From: Roseateles depolymerans
GTDB lineage: Bacteria; Pseudomonadota; Gammaproteobacteria; Burkholderiales; Burkholderiaceae_C
DNA: 64,000 bases
Assembly (NCBI GenBank): GCA_003241055.1
Contig: QFOD01000002.1
Coordinates: 239,601-303,600, forward strand
Reading direction: 5' to 3'
The position numbers were made by a program, and so were the translations under genes. The notes under the pieces are model-generated. The model ran no database searches. It was given only the letters and a program-made list of their open reading frames with translations, and was not told the origin of the DNA. The stretch's first letter is position 1, and each line of letters begins with the position of its first letter. Positions 45,788-54,149 of this stretch are shown in pieces.

Positions 45788-46864
45788 TCAGCCGGCCTTG
45801 GCGGCCTTCGCTGCCGGCTTGGCACGCGGGCGACGCGCGCGCGGCTTGGGCTCGGCGTCGGCCACGGCGGCGCTCTCGGCTGCCACGGGCTCGGCAGCCA
45901 CAGCAACAGCGGGCACAGCCGCAGCCTTCTTGCGCGGCGCGCGGCGCTTGGGTGCCGGCGCCTCGGCCTCCACGGCAGCGACTGCGGCCTCGGCCTGCTC
46001 CGCGGGCGCGGCCTGCGGTTCGACCCCGCGCTCGGCCACCGCCTCCAGCGCGGGCTCGACGCGCGGCGCACGCTCGGCGCGCGCCGGCTCGGGGCGGCTC
46101 TCGACGCGGTGCTCATGGCGCGGCGCCTCGCCACGCGGCGCGGGCTTGGCGTCGCGGCGATCGCGCACCCACAGCGTGTTGCCCTCGCGCTTGAGGTCGA
46201 ACAGCTGGGTGGCCTCCAGCAGCCTGGACAGCGTGGCGAAGCCGTAGTTGCGCGGGTCGAAGCTGGCCTGGTTGCGGATCTGCTGGCCGACCACGCCCAC
46301 CGTGGCCCAGCCGTCCTCGTTGGCCGCGCCCTGCACCGCGTGGCGCAACAGGCTCACGAGCTTGGCGTCCTGCTTGAGCTGGGCCGGCGAGAGGCGCTGC
46401 TGGTGGGCGGCGGCGCCGCCGTCGAGCTTGTCGAGGTAGAGGAAGCGCGAGCAGGCGTTCACGAACGGCGCGGGCGTCTGCTGGTTGCCGAAGCCGTAGA
46501 CCGCGGCGCCCTTGGCGCGCAGGTGCATGACCAGCGGCGTGAAGTCGGCATCGCTGCTGACGATGCCGAAGGCGTCGGGCCGGTCGGTGTAGAGCAGCTC
46601 CATCGCATCGATGACCATGGCCATGTCGCTGGCGTTCTTGCCCTTGCTGTAGTCGAACTGCTGCATGGGGCGGATGGCATGCTCGTGCAGCAGCTTCTCC
46701 CAGCCCTTGAGCGCGTCCTTCTTCCAGTTGCCGTAGGCGCGCCGCACGTTGGCCACGCCCAGGGCGGCCAGTTCGGTGAGGATGAGGTCGATCTTGTTGG
46801 CCGGCGAGTTGTCGGCGTCGATCAGCAGCGCGATGCGCTTGTCGCGGTCGGCGGGGGTGCTCAT
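45788..46864 (-). CDS. NYN-domain protein with LOTUS-like domain and basic Ala-rich tail
   Basis: A 358-residue protein. The N-terminal NYN (PIN-like) nuclease domain (about 9-146) keeps the acidic residues D16 (LIDADN), D80 (NASDMAMVIDAM) and D105/D107 (SSDADF), so metal-dependent RNase activity is plausible. A winged-helix segment of OST-HTH/LOTUS type (about 165-235) may bind RNA. The final ~115 residues are low complexity, alternating Ala/Glu/Pro with Lys/Arg clusters. It overlaps pyrC by four bases. The RNA target is unknown. Confidence 0.88.
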   Translation of the reverse strand: MSTPADRDKRIALLIDADNSPANKIDLILTELAALGVANVRRAYGNWKKDALKGWEKLLHEHAIRPMQQFDYSKGKNASDMAMVIDAMELLYTDRPDAFGIVSSDADFTPLVMHLRAKGAAVYGFGNQQTPAPFVNACSRFLYLDKLDGGAAAHQQRLSPAQLKQDAKLVSLLRHAVQGAANEDGWATVGVVGQQIRNQASFDPRNYGFATLSRLLEATQLFDLKREGNTLWVRDRRDAKPAPRGEAPRHEHRVESRPEPARAERAPRVEPALEAVAERGVEPQAAPAEQAEAAVAAVEAEAPAPKRRAPRKKAAAVPAVAVAAEPVAAESAAVADAEPKPRARRPRAKPAAKAAKAG

Positions 46865-47892
46865 TGCAGTTTCCAGTTCAGGGTGTCGCCGCCGCGCAGC
46901 GGCTTGAGCTGCGCCTCGCCGAAGGGCACGGCGGTGGGCAGCGTCCAGGGCTCGCGCCGCAGCGTGACGGTGCCGGTGTTGCGCGGCAGGCCGTAGAAGT
47001 CGGGGCCGTGATGGCCGGCGAAGGCATCCAGCTTGTCCAGCGCGCCGATGGCCTCGAAGGCCTCGGCATACAGCTCCAGCGCCGACACGGCGGTGAAGCA
47101 GCCGGCGCCGCAGACCGAGTTCTCCTTGAGCTGGGCTGCGTGCGGCGCGCTGTCGGTGCCCAGGAAGAATTTCGGCAGGCCGGAAGCCGCCGCCTTCAGC
47201 AGCGCCTGGCGGTGCTCCTCGCGCTTGAGCACCGGCAGGCAGTAGAAGTGCGGGCGCAGGCCGCCGGTGAACAGCGCGTTGCGGTTGTAGAGCAGATGCT
47301 GGGGCGTGATGGTGGCCGCGGTGAAGCGGTCGGCCGCGGTGACGTACTGCGCGGCCTCTTTCGTCGTGATGTGCTCGAACACCACCTTGAGCTCGGGCAT
47401 GGCGGCGCGCAGCGGCTGCATCACGCGCTCGACGAACACGGCCTCGCGGTCGAACACGTCGATGTCGGCATCGGTCACCTCGCCGTGCACCAGCAGCAGC
47501 AGGCCCTCGCGCTGCATGGCCTCCAGCGTCCGGTAGGTCTTGCGCAGGTCGGTCACGCCGGCATCGCTGTTGGTGGTGGCGCCGGCCGGGTAGAGCTTGA
47601 GGGCCACAACGCCCGCGTCCTTGGCGCGCTTGATCTCGTCCACCGGCGTGTTGTCGGTGAGGTAGAGCGTCATCAGCGGCTGGAAGTCCGAGCCCGCGGG
47701 CAGCGCGGCCAGGATGCGCTCGCGGTAGGCCACGGCCTGGGCCGCGGTGGTGACCGGCGGACGCAGGTTGGGCATCACGATGGCGCGCGCGAACTGGCGC
47801 GCGGTGTAGGGCAGCACGCTGGCCAGCGCGGCTTCGTCGCGCAGGTGCAGGTGCCAGTCGTCGGGGCGGGTGAGGGTCAGGGTCTCGCTCAT
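46861..47892 (-). CDS. pyrC: Dihydroorotase
   Basis: A 343-residue zinc enzyme of class II that cyclises carbamoyl-aspartate to dihydroorotate in pyrimidine synthesis. Metal ligands H14 and H16 are in WHLHLRD, and the bridging lysine is K99 in VALKLYPAGATTNS. Later ligands lie in LLLVHGEVTD and FEHITT, and the acid in FLGTDSAPH. The ATG giving MSETLTLTRPDDW is preferred over a longer frame. It heads a minus-strand run with the NYN, DUF3025, protease and FHA genes. Confidence 0.97.
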   Translation of the reverse strand: MSETLTLTRPDDWHLHLRDEAALASVLPYTARQFARAIVMPNLRPPVTTAAQAVAYRERILAALPAGSDFQPLMTLYLTDNTPVDEIKRAKDAGVVALKLYPAGATTNSDAGVTDLRKTYRTLEAMQREGLLLLVHGEVTDADIDVFDREAVFVERVMQPLRAAMPELKVVFEHITTKEAAQYVTAADRFTAATITPQHLLYNRNALFTGGLRPHFYCLPVLKREEHRQALLKAAASGLPKFFLGTDSAPHAAQLKENSVCGAGCFTAVSALELYAEAFEAIGALDKLDAFAGHHGPDFYGLPRNTGTVTLRREPWTLPTAVPFGEAQLKPLRGGDTLNWKLQ

Positions 47893-48096
47893 GGGGCGGG
47901 ATTGTCGTCTGCCGCCGATCCGCACGGCGGCGCCCCGCAGCGAGGTCGACATGCCGGCGACACGTCAGCCTGCAGACAGCACGACGCTCAGCGGGGACAC
48001 CGTGTTGTCAGCCCCGCATAGGCCTGACAGCCTATAAAGGCGCGGGAGCACCATCAAAAGGCTGCGCACAGCCTCTGCCCCTCGCTGGAGACAACC

Positions 48097-48978
48097 ATGC
48101 CCCGTACTGCCTACGCCCTGGCCTCGGCCGCCCTGCTGGCTGCGCTGCTCGCGGCCTGCTCGACCACACCGGTCGAGCCGCTGGGCCCGCCCGCCCGGGA
48201 CATGATCTTTGCGGTCAGCACGGGCCAGCGCCTCCTGCAGTTCAATGCCGGCCAGCCTCAGCAGACCCTCAGCAATCGCGCGCTGGCCGGCCTGGCGCCC
48301 GGCGATCGCGTGCTCGCCATCGACTATCGGGTGGCCAAGGGGCAGCTCTATGCACTGGGCGCCAGCGGTCAGCTCTACCGCATCGACACCCAGTCCGCGA
48401 CGGCCAGCCCGGTGGGCACGCCCCAACCCTTTCCCAAGGATGGCGCGACCGAATGGGGCATGGACTTCAACCCCACGGTCGACCGCATCCGCGTGGTCAA
48501 TGATGCGGGGCTGAACCTGCGGCTGCACCCGGATTCCGGCGCCATCGTCGATGGCACACCCGACAGGCCGGGGCTGCAGTTCGACAGCCCGCTGGCCTAC
48601 GACCTCGAGGACCCGAACGCCGGCAAGAAGCCCGCGCTGGTCGCCGCCGCCTACACGTACAACAAGGTCAACGACAAGCTCACCACCAACTACGCGCTGG
48701 ATGGCAGGCTGGGCGTCCTCGTGCACCAGGGCAGCCGGGAGGGCCAGCAGCCCGTGATCTCGCCGAACACGGGCCGGCTCTTCACCGTCGGCTCGCTGGG
48801 CATCGGCCCTTTCCAGCACGCCACGCTGGACATCTCGGACCTGAACAACGCCGCCTATGCGGCTATCACGCAAGGCGAACGGTCGGTCTGGTACCGCATC
48901 GACCTGGCGACCGGCCATGCCACGCGCATCGGCAGCATCGCCGGCGGCCCGGTGGTCGGCGCGGCGATCGAGCCCTGA
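48097..48978 (+). CDS. DUF4394 domain lipoprotein
   Basis: A 293-residue exported protein. The N-terminus is a lipoprotein signal with the lipobox LLAAC (Cys near residue 21). The rest is one beta-propeller-like DUF4394 domain with the characteristic GMDFNPTVDRIRVVND segment. Function is unknown; members are often secreted proteins with repeated Asp/Asn-rich strands. It stands alone between the divergent pyrC and convergent glt genes. Confidence 0.85.
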   Translation: MPRTAYALASAALLAALLAACSTTPVEPLGPPARDMIFAVSTGQRLLQFNAGQPQQTLSNRALAGLAPGDRVLAIDYRVAKGQLYALGASGQLYRIDTQSATASPVGTPQPFPKDGATEWGMDFNPTVDRIRVVNDAGLNLRLHPDSGAIVDGTPDRPGLQFDSPLAYDLEDPNAGKKPALVAAAYTYNKVNDKLTTNYALDGRLGVLVHQGSREGQQPVISPNTGRLFTVGSLGIGPFQHATLDISDLNNAAYAAITQGERSVWYRIDLATGHATRIGSIAGGPVVGAAIEP

Positions 48979-48981
48979 ATG

Positions 48982-49009
48982 AAGAAAGCCCGCTGACGCG
49001 GGCCTTCTT
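48982..49009. terminator. Bidirectional terminator between the DUF4394 gene and gltL
   Basis: AAGAA-AGCCCGC pairs with GCGGGC-C-TTCTT, an 11-pair stem with one A/C mismatch and loop TGAC. It begins four bases after the lipoprotein stop and lies about 30 bases past the gltL stop on the other strand, so it can serve both convergent transcripts. Confidence 0.75.
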
Positions 49010-49038
49010 GGCGTGCGGGACGGCCCGCGGCAGGCGGC

Positions 49039-49773
49039 TCAGTGCTGCAGGATCTTGTTGAGGAAATCCTGCGCCCGCGGCGACCGGGCCTCGGGCTGGC
49101 CGAAGAAGGACTGGCTGGTGCAGTCCTCGATGATCTTGCCGGCGTCCATGAAGATGACGCGGTTGCTGACCCGCTTGGCAAAGCCCATTTCGTGCGTCAC
49201 GCACATCATGGTCATGCCCTCGTTGGCCAGCTGAACCATCACGTCCAGCACCTCGCCCACCATCTCCGGGTCCAGCGCCGAGGTGGGTTCGTCGAACAGC
49301 ATCACGATGGGGTCCATCGACAGCGCGCGAGCGATGGCCACCCGCTGCTGCTGGCCACCCGAGAGCTGACCGGGGAACTTGTCCTTGTGCGCGATCAGGC
49401 CGACGCGCTCGAGCATCTTCAGGCCGCGGGCCTTGGCATCCGTGGCGTTGCGGCCCAGCACCTTGATCTGGGCGATCGTGAGGTTCTCCGTCACCGACAG
49501 GTGCGGAAAGAGCTCGAAGTGCTGGAACACCATGCCCACATGCGAACGCAGCTTGGGCAGGTTGGTCTTGGGGTCGGCGATGGAGATGCCGTCCACGACG
49601 ATGTCGCCCTTCTGGAAGGGCTCGAGCGCGTTGACGGTCTTGATCAGCGTGGACTTGCCCGAGCCCGAGGGGCCGCAGACCACCACCACCTCACCCTTCT
49701 TGATGGACGTGGTGCAGTCGGTCAGCACCTGGAAGCTGCCGTACCACTTGGAGACGTTCTTGATGTCGATCAT
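49039..49773 (-). CDS. gltL: Glutamate/aspartate ABC transporter, ATP-binding subunit
   Basis: A 244-residue ABC ATPase. Walker A GPSGSGKST is at residues 34-42, the signature LSGGQQQR and Walker B VMLFDEPTSALD are intact, and the H-loop lies in VTHEMGFA. The sequence matches the polar amino-acid (PAAT) subfamily. It is the last gene of gltI-J-K-L and five bases after gltK. Confidence 0.94.
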   Translation of the reverse strand: MIDIKNVSKWYGSFQVLTDCTTSIKKGEVVVVCGPSGSGKSTLIKTVNALEPFQKGDIVVDGISIADPKTNLPKLRSHVGMVFQHFELFPHLSVTENLTIAQIKVLGRNATDAKARGLKMLERVGLIAHKDKFPGQLSGGQQQRVAIARALSMDPIVMLFDEPTSALDPEMVGEVLDVMVQLANEGMTMMCVTHEMGFAKRVSNRVIFMDAGKIIEDCTSQSFFGQPEARSPRAQDFLNKILQH

Positions 49774-49778
49774 GACGG

Positions 49779-50444
49779 TTACCGGATGATGGCGATCTTC
49801 TTCTGCAGGCGCCGCACCATGTACGACAGCCCGAAGCAGATCACGAAATAGACGACGGCGGCGACCAGGTAGGTCTCGACCGGGCGGTTGAAGTTCTTGC
49901 CGGCGACCTCGAAGCCCTTCAGCAGGTCGTACTCACCGACCGCATACACCAGCGACGTGTCCTGGAACAGGATGATGGTCTGCGTCAGCAGCACCGGCAG
50001 CATGTTGCGGAAGGCCTGAGGCAGCACGACGAACCTCATCGTCTGGCCGTAGGTCATGCCCACCGCGTAGCCCGCGTTGACCTGACCCTTGGACACCGAC
50101 TGGATGCCGGCGCGCATGATCTCGGAGTAGTAGGTCGCCTCGAACAGCGTGAAGGTGATGAAGGCCGACATCTGCCCGCCCAGCGGCCCCAGCAGCTTGG
50201 GAATCAGCAGGAAGAACCACAGGATCACCATCACCAGCGGAATGGAGCGCAGCGTGTCCACGTAGAAGGCCGCCGGCACCGACAGCCAGCGGTGGCTGGA
50301 CAGCCGCATCATGGCCAGCAGCGTGCCGAGGATGATGCCGCCGATCATGGCCACCAGGGTCAGCTGGATGGAGAACCAGAAGCCCTTGGCGACGAAGCTC
50401 TGGATGACGCCCCAGTTCAGGAAGGAATAGTCAAGATTCAGCAT
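49779..50444 (-). CDS. gltK: Glutamate/aspartate ABC transporter permease GltK
   Basis: A 221-residue permease with about five membrane helices and the EAA loop (YYSEIMRAGIQSVSKGQVNAGYAVGM) that contacts the ATPase. Its ATG overlaps the gltJ stop (TGATG); a GTG one codon upstream is possible. It would pair with GltJ to form the channel. Confidence 0.92.
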   Translation of the reverse strand: MLNLDYSFLNWGVIQSFVAKGFWFSIQLTLVAMIGGIILGTLLAMMRLSSHRWLSVPAAFYVDTLRSIPLVMVILWFFLLIPKLLGPLGGQMSAFITFTLFEATYYSEIMRAGIQSVSKGQVNAGYAVGMTYGQTMRFVVLPQAFRNMLPVLLTQTIILFQDTSLVYAVGEYDLLKGFEVAGKNFNRPVETYLVAAVVYFVICFGLSYMVRRLQKKIAIIR

Positions 50445-51187
50445 CACTTGGCCCCCATTGCGCCAGGAATGCGCACCCGGGCCTCGATGAACTTGGCGAC
50501 GCGGTTGATCACGAAGGCAGAGATGAAATAGAGCAGCGTGACCGGAATGAAGATTTCCTCGAAGTGCGAGGTTTCCTCCCCGGCCTGCTGCGCGAACTGC
50601 GCGAGTTCGGGGATGCTGACCGCGAAGGCGACGGCCGAGTTCTTCACGATGTTCATGCTCTCGCTGGTCAGCGGCGGAATGACGATGCGAAACGCCATGG
50701 GCAGCAGCACGAAGCGGTAGGTCTGCGGCAGCGTCATGCCCAGTGCCTGGCCGGCATAACGCTGGCCGCGCGGCAGCGTGTTGATGCCCGCCTTGACCTG
50801 CTCGCCGATACGCGCGCTGGTGAAGAAACCCAGCGCCAACACCACCAGCACGGTGGGCGACAGCGCATCACGCAACACCGGGAACAGCGCCGGCACGACG
50901 TGGTACCAGAGGAAGACCTGCACCAGCAGCGGAATGTTGCGGAACAGCTCGGTCCAGGCCTCGCCGAAGCGCACCAGCCATTTGTTCGGCGTGGTGCGCG
51001 CGATGCCGATCAGCGACCCCACCACCAGCGCCACCACCAGTGCCAGCAGCGACACGGTCAGCGTCCAGCCCCAGGCATTCAGCATCCATTGCAGATAGGT
51101 CTGCTCCTTGCCTCCCGGCCCGAAACACCCTGCGACCGCCTCGCCGGTCGCGGTGTCGTTGCAGTAGAACTGCCAATCCCAACTCAT
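50444..51187 (-). CDS. gltJ: Glutamate/aspartate ABC transporter permease GltJ
   Basis: A 247-residue permease starting MSWDWQFYCND, a typical GltJ N-terminus, with about five membrane helices and an EAA loop (ARIGEQVKAGINTLPRGQ). The ATG has an AGGAGTG site. A 12-bp hairpin separates it from gltI. It is the first permease gene of the unit. Confidence 0.92.
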   Translation of the reverse strand: MSWDWQFYCNDTATGEAVAGCFGPGGKEQTYLQWMLNAWGWTLTVSLLALVVALVVGSLIGIARTTPNKWLVRFGEAWTELFRNIPLLVQVFLWYHVVPALFPVLRDALSPTVLVVLALGFFTSARIGEQVKAGINTLPRGQRYAGQALGMTLPQTYRFVLLPMAFRIVIPPLTSESMNIVKNSAVAFAVSIPELAQFAQQAGEETSHFEEIFIPVTLLYFISAFVINRVAKFIEARVRIPGAMGAK

Positions 51188-51200
51188 CGTCACTCCTAGA

Positions 51201-51229
51201 ACAAAGCGGGTGACTCGCACCCGCTTTGT
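51201..51229 (-). promoter_or_regulatory. Intercistronic hairpin between gltI and gltJ
   Basis: A perfect 12-bp stem (ACAAAGCGGGTG with CACCCGCTTTGT) with a 5-base loop sits 23 bases after the gltI stop and just before the gltJ ribosome site. No T-tract follows it on the minus strand. Such hairpins typically protect the binding-protein message or attenuate read-through, giving more binding protein than permease. Confidence 0.75.
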
Positions 51230-51252
51230 GACTTGTCAGAAGAACCCGAAGA

Positions 51253-52140
51253 TCACTTCTTCGCGTAGTCTTCCATCGGTTTGTCGTTGGGCGCCGCCCA
51301 GGCAGCCTTGGTGGCTTCGGAGAGCGGCAAGCCGATCTTCGTGTTGGTCGGCGGGATGGGCTGCAGGAACCACTTGTCGTAGGTCTTGGCCAGGTCGCCC
51401 GACTTGATCTGCGCCTTGATGCTGTCGTCCACCGCCTTCTTGAAGGCGGCGTCGTCCTTGCGCATCATGATGGCGATGGGCTCGACCGACAGCACCTCTC
51501 CGACGATTTTGTACTCGGCCGGGTTCTTGGAGGTCGCGATGTTCTTGGCCAGGATGGAGCCGTCCATCACGAAGGCATCGGCACGGCCGGACTCCAGCAG
51601 CAGGAAGCTGTCGGCGTGGTCCTTGCCGAACACCTCCTTGAAGTCCACGCCCGTCGCGCGCTCGTGCTTGCGCAGCGTCTGCACCGAGGTCGTGCCGGTG
51701 GTGGTGGCCACGGTCTTGCCGTTGAGCTGGTTGATCGACGTGATGCCCGAGTTGGCCTTCACCGCGATGCGAACCTCTTCCACATAGGTGGTCACGGCAA
51801 ACGCCACATCTTTCTGGCGGGCCAGATTGTTCGTCGTGGAGCCGCACTCCAGGTCCACCGTGCCATTGACCGTCAGCGGGATGCGGTTGGCGGACGTCAC
51901 GGGCTGGTACTTGATCTCCAGCTTGCGACCCACCGCCTTCTCCAGATCGGCCACGACCTTGTGGCAGACGTCGATGTGATAGCCGACGTACTTGCCGTCA
52001 CCGATCGTGTACGACAGGCCCGAGGATTCGCGCACACCCATGGTGATGGTGCCGCTGTCCTTGATCTTCTTCAGCGTGTCGTCGGCATTTGCCGCGGTGG
52101 CGCCGGCCACCAGGGCCGCGGCGAGCAGGATTGCTTTCAT
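51253..52140 (-). CDS. gltI: Glutamate/aspartate-binding periplasmic protein
   Basis: A 295-residue solute-binding protein. A signal peptide (about 1-19, ending ANA) precedes the type 3 binding fold with GVRESSGLSYTIGDGKYVGYHID near the start and CGSTTNNLARQKDVAF. It delivers acidic amino acids to GltJK-L. It is the first gene of the transporter unit, downstream of a same-strand LysR gene. Confidence 0.94.
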   Translation of the reverse strand: MKAILLAAALVAGATAANADDTLKKIKDSGTITMGVRESSGLSYTIGDGKYVGYHIDVCHKVVADLEKAVGRKLEIKYQPVTSANRIPLTVNGTVDLECGSTTNNLARQKDVAFAVTTYVEEVRIAVKANSGITSINQLNGKTVATTTGTTSVQTLRKHERATGVDFKEVFGKDHADSFLLLESGRADAFVMDGSILAKNIATSKNPAEYKIVGEVLSVEPIAIMMRKDDAAFKKAVDDSIKAQIKSGDLAKTYDKWFLQPIPPTNTKIGLPLSEATKAAWAAPNDKPMEDYAKK

Positions 52141-52248
52141 GAGTACTCCAGGAACAGGAAGGGGGGCAAATAGACATTCGTGAGCAGACCATGCGGCCAG
52201 CTCATATCGAATCCGGGTTTATACGATCCATGCACAGGCGCCATGGCC

Positions 52249-53169
52249 TCATGCAGCACTTGCAACAAGATAGTCCCAAAGCGCCAGCGCCGCGGGCTTC
52301 TGCCGCCGTGAAAGCTCCGGCCGCTCGCGGTAGATGCGCAGTTCCATGTCCAGGTTGAAGGCGCCACTGGGCGCGGCAGGCACCAGGCGGCCGACGGCCA
52401 GCTCCTTCTGCACCGAACTGGCCGGCAGGAAGGCCAGGCCATGCCCTTCCAGCGCCATCGCCTTTAGGCCCTCGGCCATGTCGGTCTCGTAGATCGCATC
52501 CAGGTTGAGCGCGCAATCGGCCTGCTTGACGATCAGCTCCACCATCCGGCCCAGGTACGCGCCCGCGGCGTACGACAGGAAGGGAATCTTCTGCCCCGGC
52601 CGCCCCGGCAGCCTGAACAAGGGCTCACCGTGACTGTCCGCCTTGGCGTAGGCCGCCAGCGTCTCGTGCCCGAGCGACGCCATCTGGTAGCGCTCCGGAT
52701 CCAGTTGCAGCGGTTGGCTGGCGTGGTGGTAGACCAGCAGCAGGTCGCAATTGCCTTCGCTGAGCTGCAGCATCGCGTCGTGCACGTTGGCCGCGTTCAG
52801 GCGGCACTTGATCGCGCCGAACCCCTGCCGCAGATCCATCAGCCAATGCGGGAAGAAGCTGAACGCCAGCGAATGCGGCACGGCGAACTCGATCATGTCC
52901 TGATCCGCCGCCTGATGGCTGCGCAGCATGTTGCGGGTGGCCTGCAGGTTGCCCAGCAGGTCCACGGCCTGCGCCAGCAGCGTGGTTCCTGCGGCGGTCA
53001 GCCGCGTCGGATAGGACGACCGATCCACCAGATCGACGCCGGCCCAGGCCTCCAGCGCCTGGATGCGCCGCGAGAACGCTGGCTGCGTCACATGCCGCAA
53101 CTGGGCCGAGCGGGAGAAGCTGCGCGTCTCGGCCAGGCTAACAAAGTCTTCGAGCCACTTGGTTTCCAC
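52249..53169 (-). CDS. LysR-family regulator, HypT-like
   Basis: A 306-residue LysR regulator. The N-terminal winged helix-turn-helix (ETKWLEDFVSLAETRSFSRS, then AQLRHVTQPAFSRRIQALE) closely resembles E. coli HypT (YjiE), a hypochlorite-responsive regulator, and the effector domain has a similar EPLFRLPG ... PFLSYAAGAYLGRMV pattern. The start is taken as GTG at 53169, where family similarity begins; a TTG six codons upstream is weaker. It lies upstream of gltI on the same strand, but LysR regulators usually face divergent targets, so the link to glt is uncertain. Confidence 0.88.
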   Translation of the reverse strand: METKWLEDFVSLAETRSFSRSAQLRHVTQPAFSRRIQALEAWAGVDLVDRSSYPTRLTAAGTTLLAQAVDLLGNLQATRNMLRSHQAADQDMIEFAVPHSLAFSFFPHWLMDLRQGFGAIKCRLNAANVHDAMLQLSEGNCDLLLVYHHASQPLQLDPERYQMASLGHETLAAYAKADSHGEPLFRLPGRPGQKIPFLSYAAGAYLGRMVELIVKQADCALNLDAIYETDMAEGLKAMALEGHGLAFLPASSVQKELAVGRLVPAAPSGAFNLDMELRIYRERPELSRRQKPAALALWDYLVASAA

Positions 53170-53344
53170 GCGCGGCAGTGTAGCCAAGGGGATGGATCCC
53201 CCTCTGACCGGGGCCCTTCACCCTCAAATGCGTGTCCCGCTCACAAGCGCCCCCCTAATTGAAGGGGGCCTCGCGCCCGGCTGCCACACACGCTTGTTTA
53301 CAGTGGTCCGACAGCCCCAACTCGAACATTTCCCGGAGAACGTC

Positions 53345-54007
53345 ATGCGCGTGACCAGCACTCTTCTGGCTCTGACTCTGGCAGCCGCCCTGCAGCCCGC
53401 CCTGGCGGACACGGTGTCGCTGAAGTTCGAGGACCTGACCCAGGTCACCGCACTGACTGACCAATACGCGTCCAGTGGCATCAGCTTCAGCGGCGATGTC
53501 TGGGGCACGGTGTCACGACTCAACGGGTGCGGCGGCACCGAGGCCTGGACCCGGTCGGACGCCGTGAGCTGCGGCGCCATCGAGGTCGGCAAGAACATTC
53601 AAGACCTGCCCGGCAGCGACACCGCCAGCTTCACCATCAACGTGGCGAACGGCTTCATCGAGGCGTTCTCCTTCGTTTTCGCCTCGCGGGCGACACCCAA
53701 CGTCAGCATCATGATCTGGGACGGACTCAACGGCACTGGCAACCAGTTGCTGGCCCAGCCCGTGTCGCTCTCCGGCGATGTGTGCACAAGCGTGTATTTC
53801 TGCGGCCCCTGGACCTCGTCGTCGCTCGCGTTCGCCGGCATTGCTCACTCGATCACCGTCAGCGCCGGCGACCAACTGTTCGCGATGGACGACCTCAGCT
53901 TCATCACTCCGGCCGCCTCGAACGCCCTGCCCGAGCCGGGCAGCGTCGGCCTGGCAGCCGGCGCCCTGGGCGCGCTGGCCTGGGTGCGTCGCCGCAAGAC
54001 GCGCTGA
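53345..54007 (+). CDS. PEP-CTERM sorting domain protein
   Basis: A 220-residue exported protein. A signal peptide (about 1-21, ending ALA) precedes a beta-rich extracellular domain with paired Cys residues, and the C-terminus has the sorting tail LPEPGSVGLAAGALGALAW followed by RRRKTR. PEP-CTERM proteins are processed by an exosortase and released or anchored at the surface; no exosortase gene is in the window. The ATG has a GGAGAA site. The domain function is unknown. Confidence 0.87.
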   Translation: MRVTSTLLALTLAAALQPALADTVSLKFEDLTQVTALTDQYASSGISFSGDVWGTVSRLNGCGGTEAWTRSDAVSCGAIEVGKNIQDLPGSDTASFTINVANGFIEAFSFVFASRATPNVSIMIWDGLNGTGNQLLAQPVSLSGDVCTSVYFCGPWTSSSLAFAGIAHSITVSAGDQLFAMDDLSFITPAASNALPEPGSVGLAAGALGALAWVRRRKTR

Positions 54008-54030
54008 GCCGATACGGCATCAAGCCCCGA

Positions 54031-54054
54031 ACGACCGCCTCAGGCGGTCGTTTT
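54031..54054 (+). terminator. Intrinsic terminator after the PEP-CTERM gene
   Basis: ACGACCGCC pairs with GGCGGTCGT (9 bp, loop TCA) and is followed by TTTTGC, a textbook intrinsic terminator 23 bases after the stop codon. Confidence 0.9.
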
Positions 54055-54149
54055 GCTTGGAGAGGTCATTCCTGCGCCGCGCACGCCGCCTTCTGGTTTG
54101 AACCCTCACCACTGGCCGCGCCGGTCCGCTAGGCTGTGTGCAACGCCCG

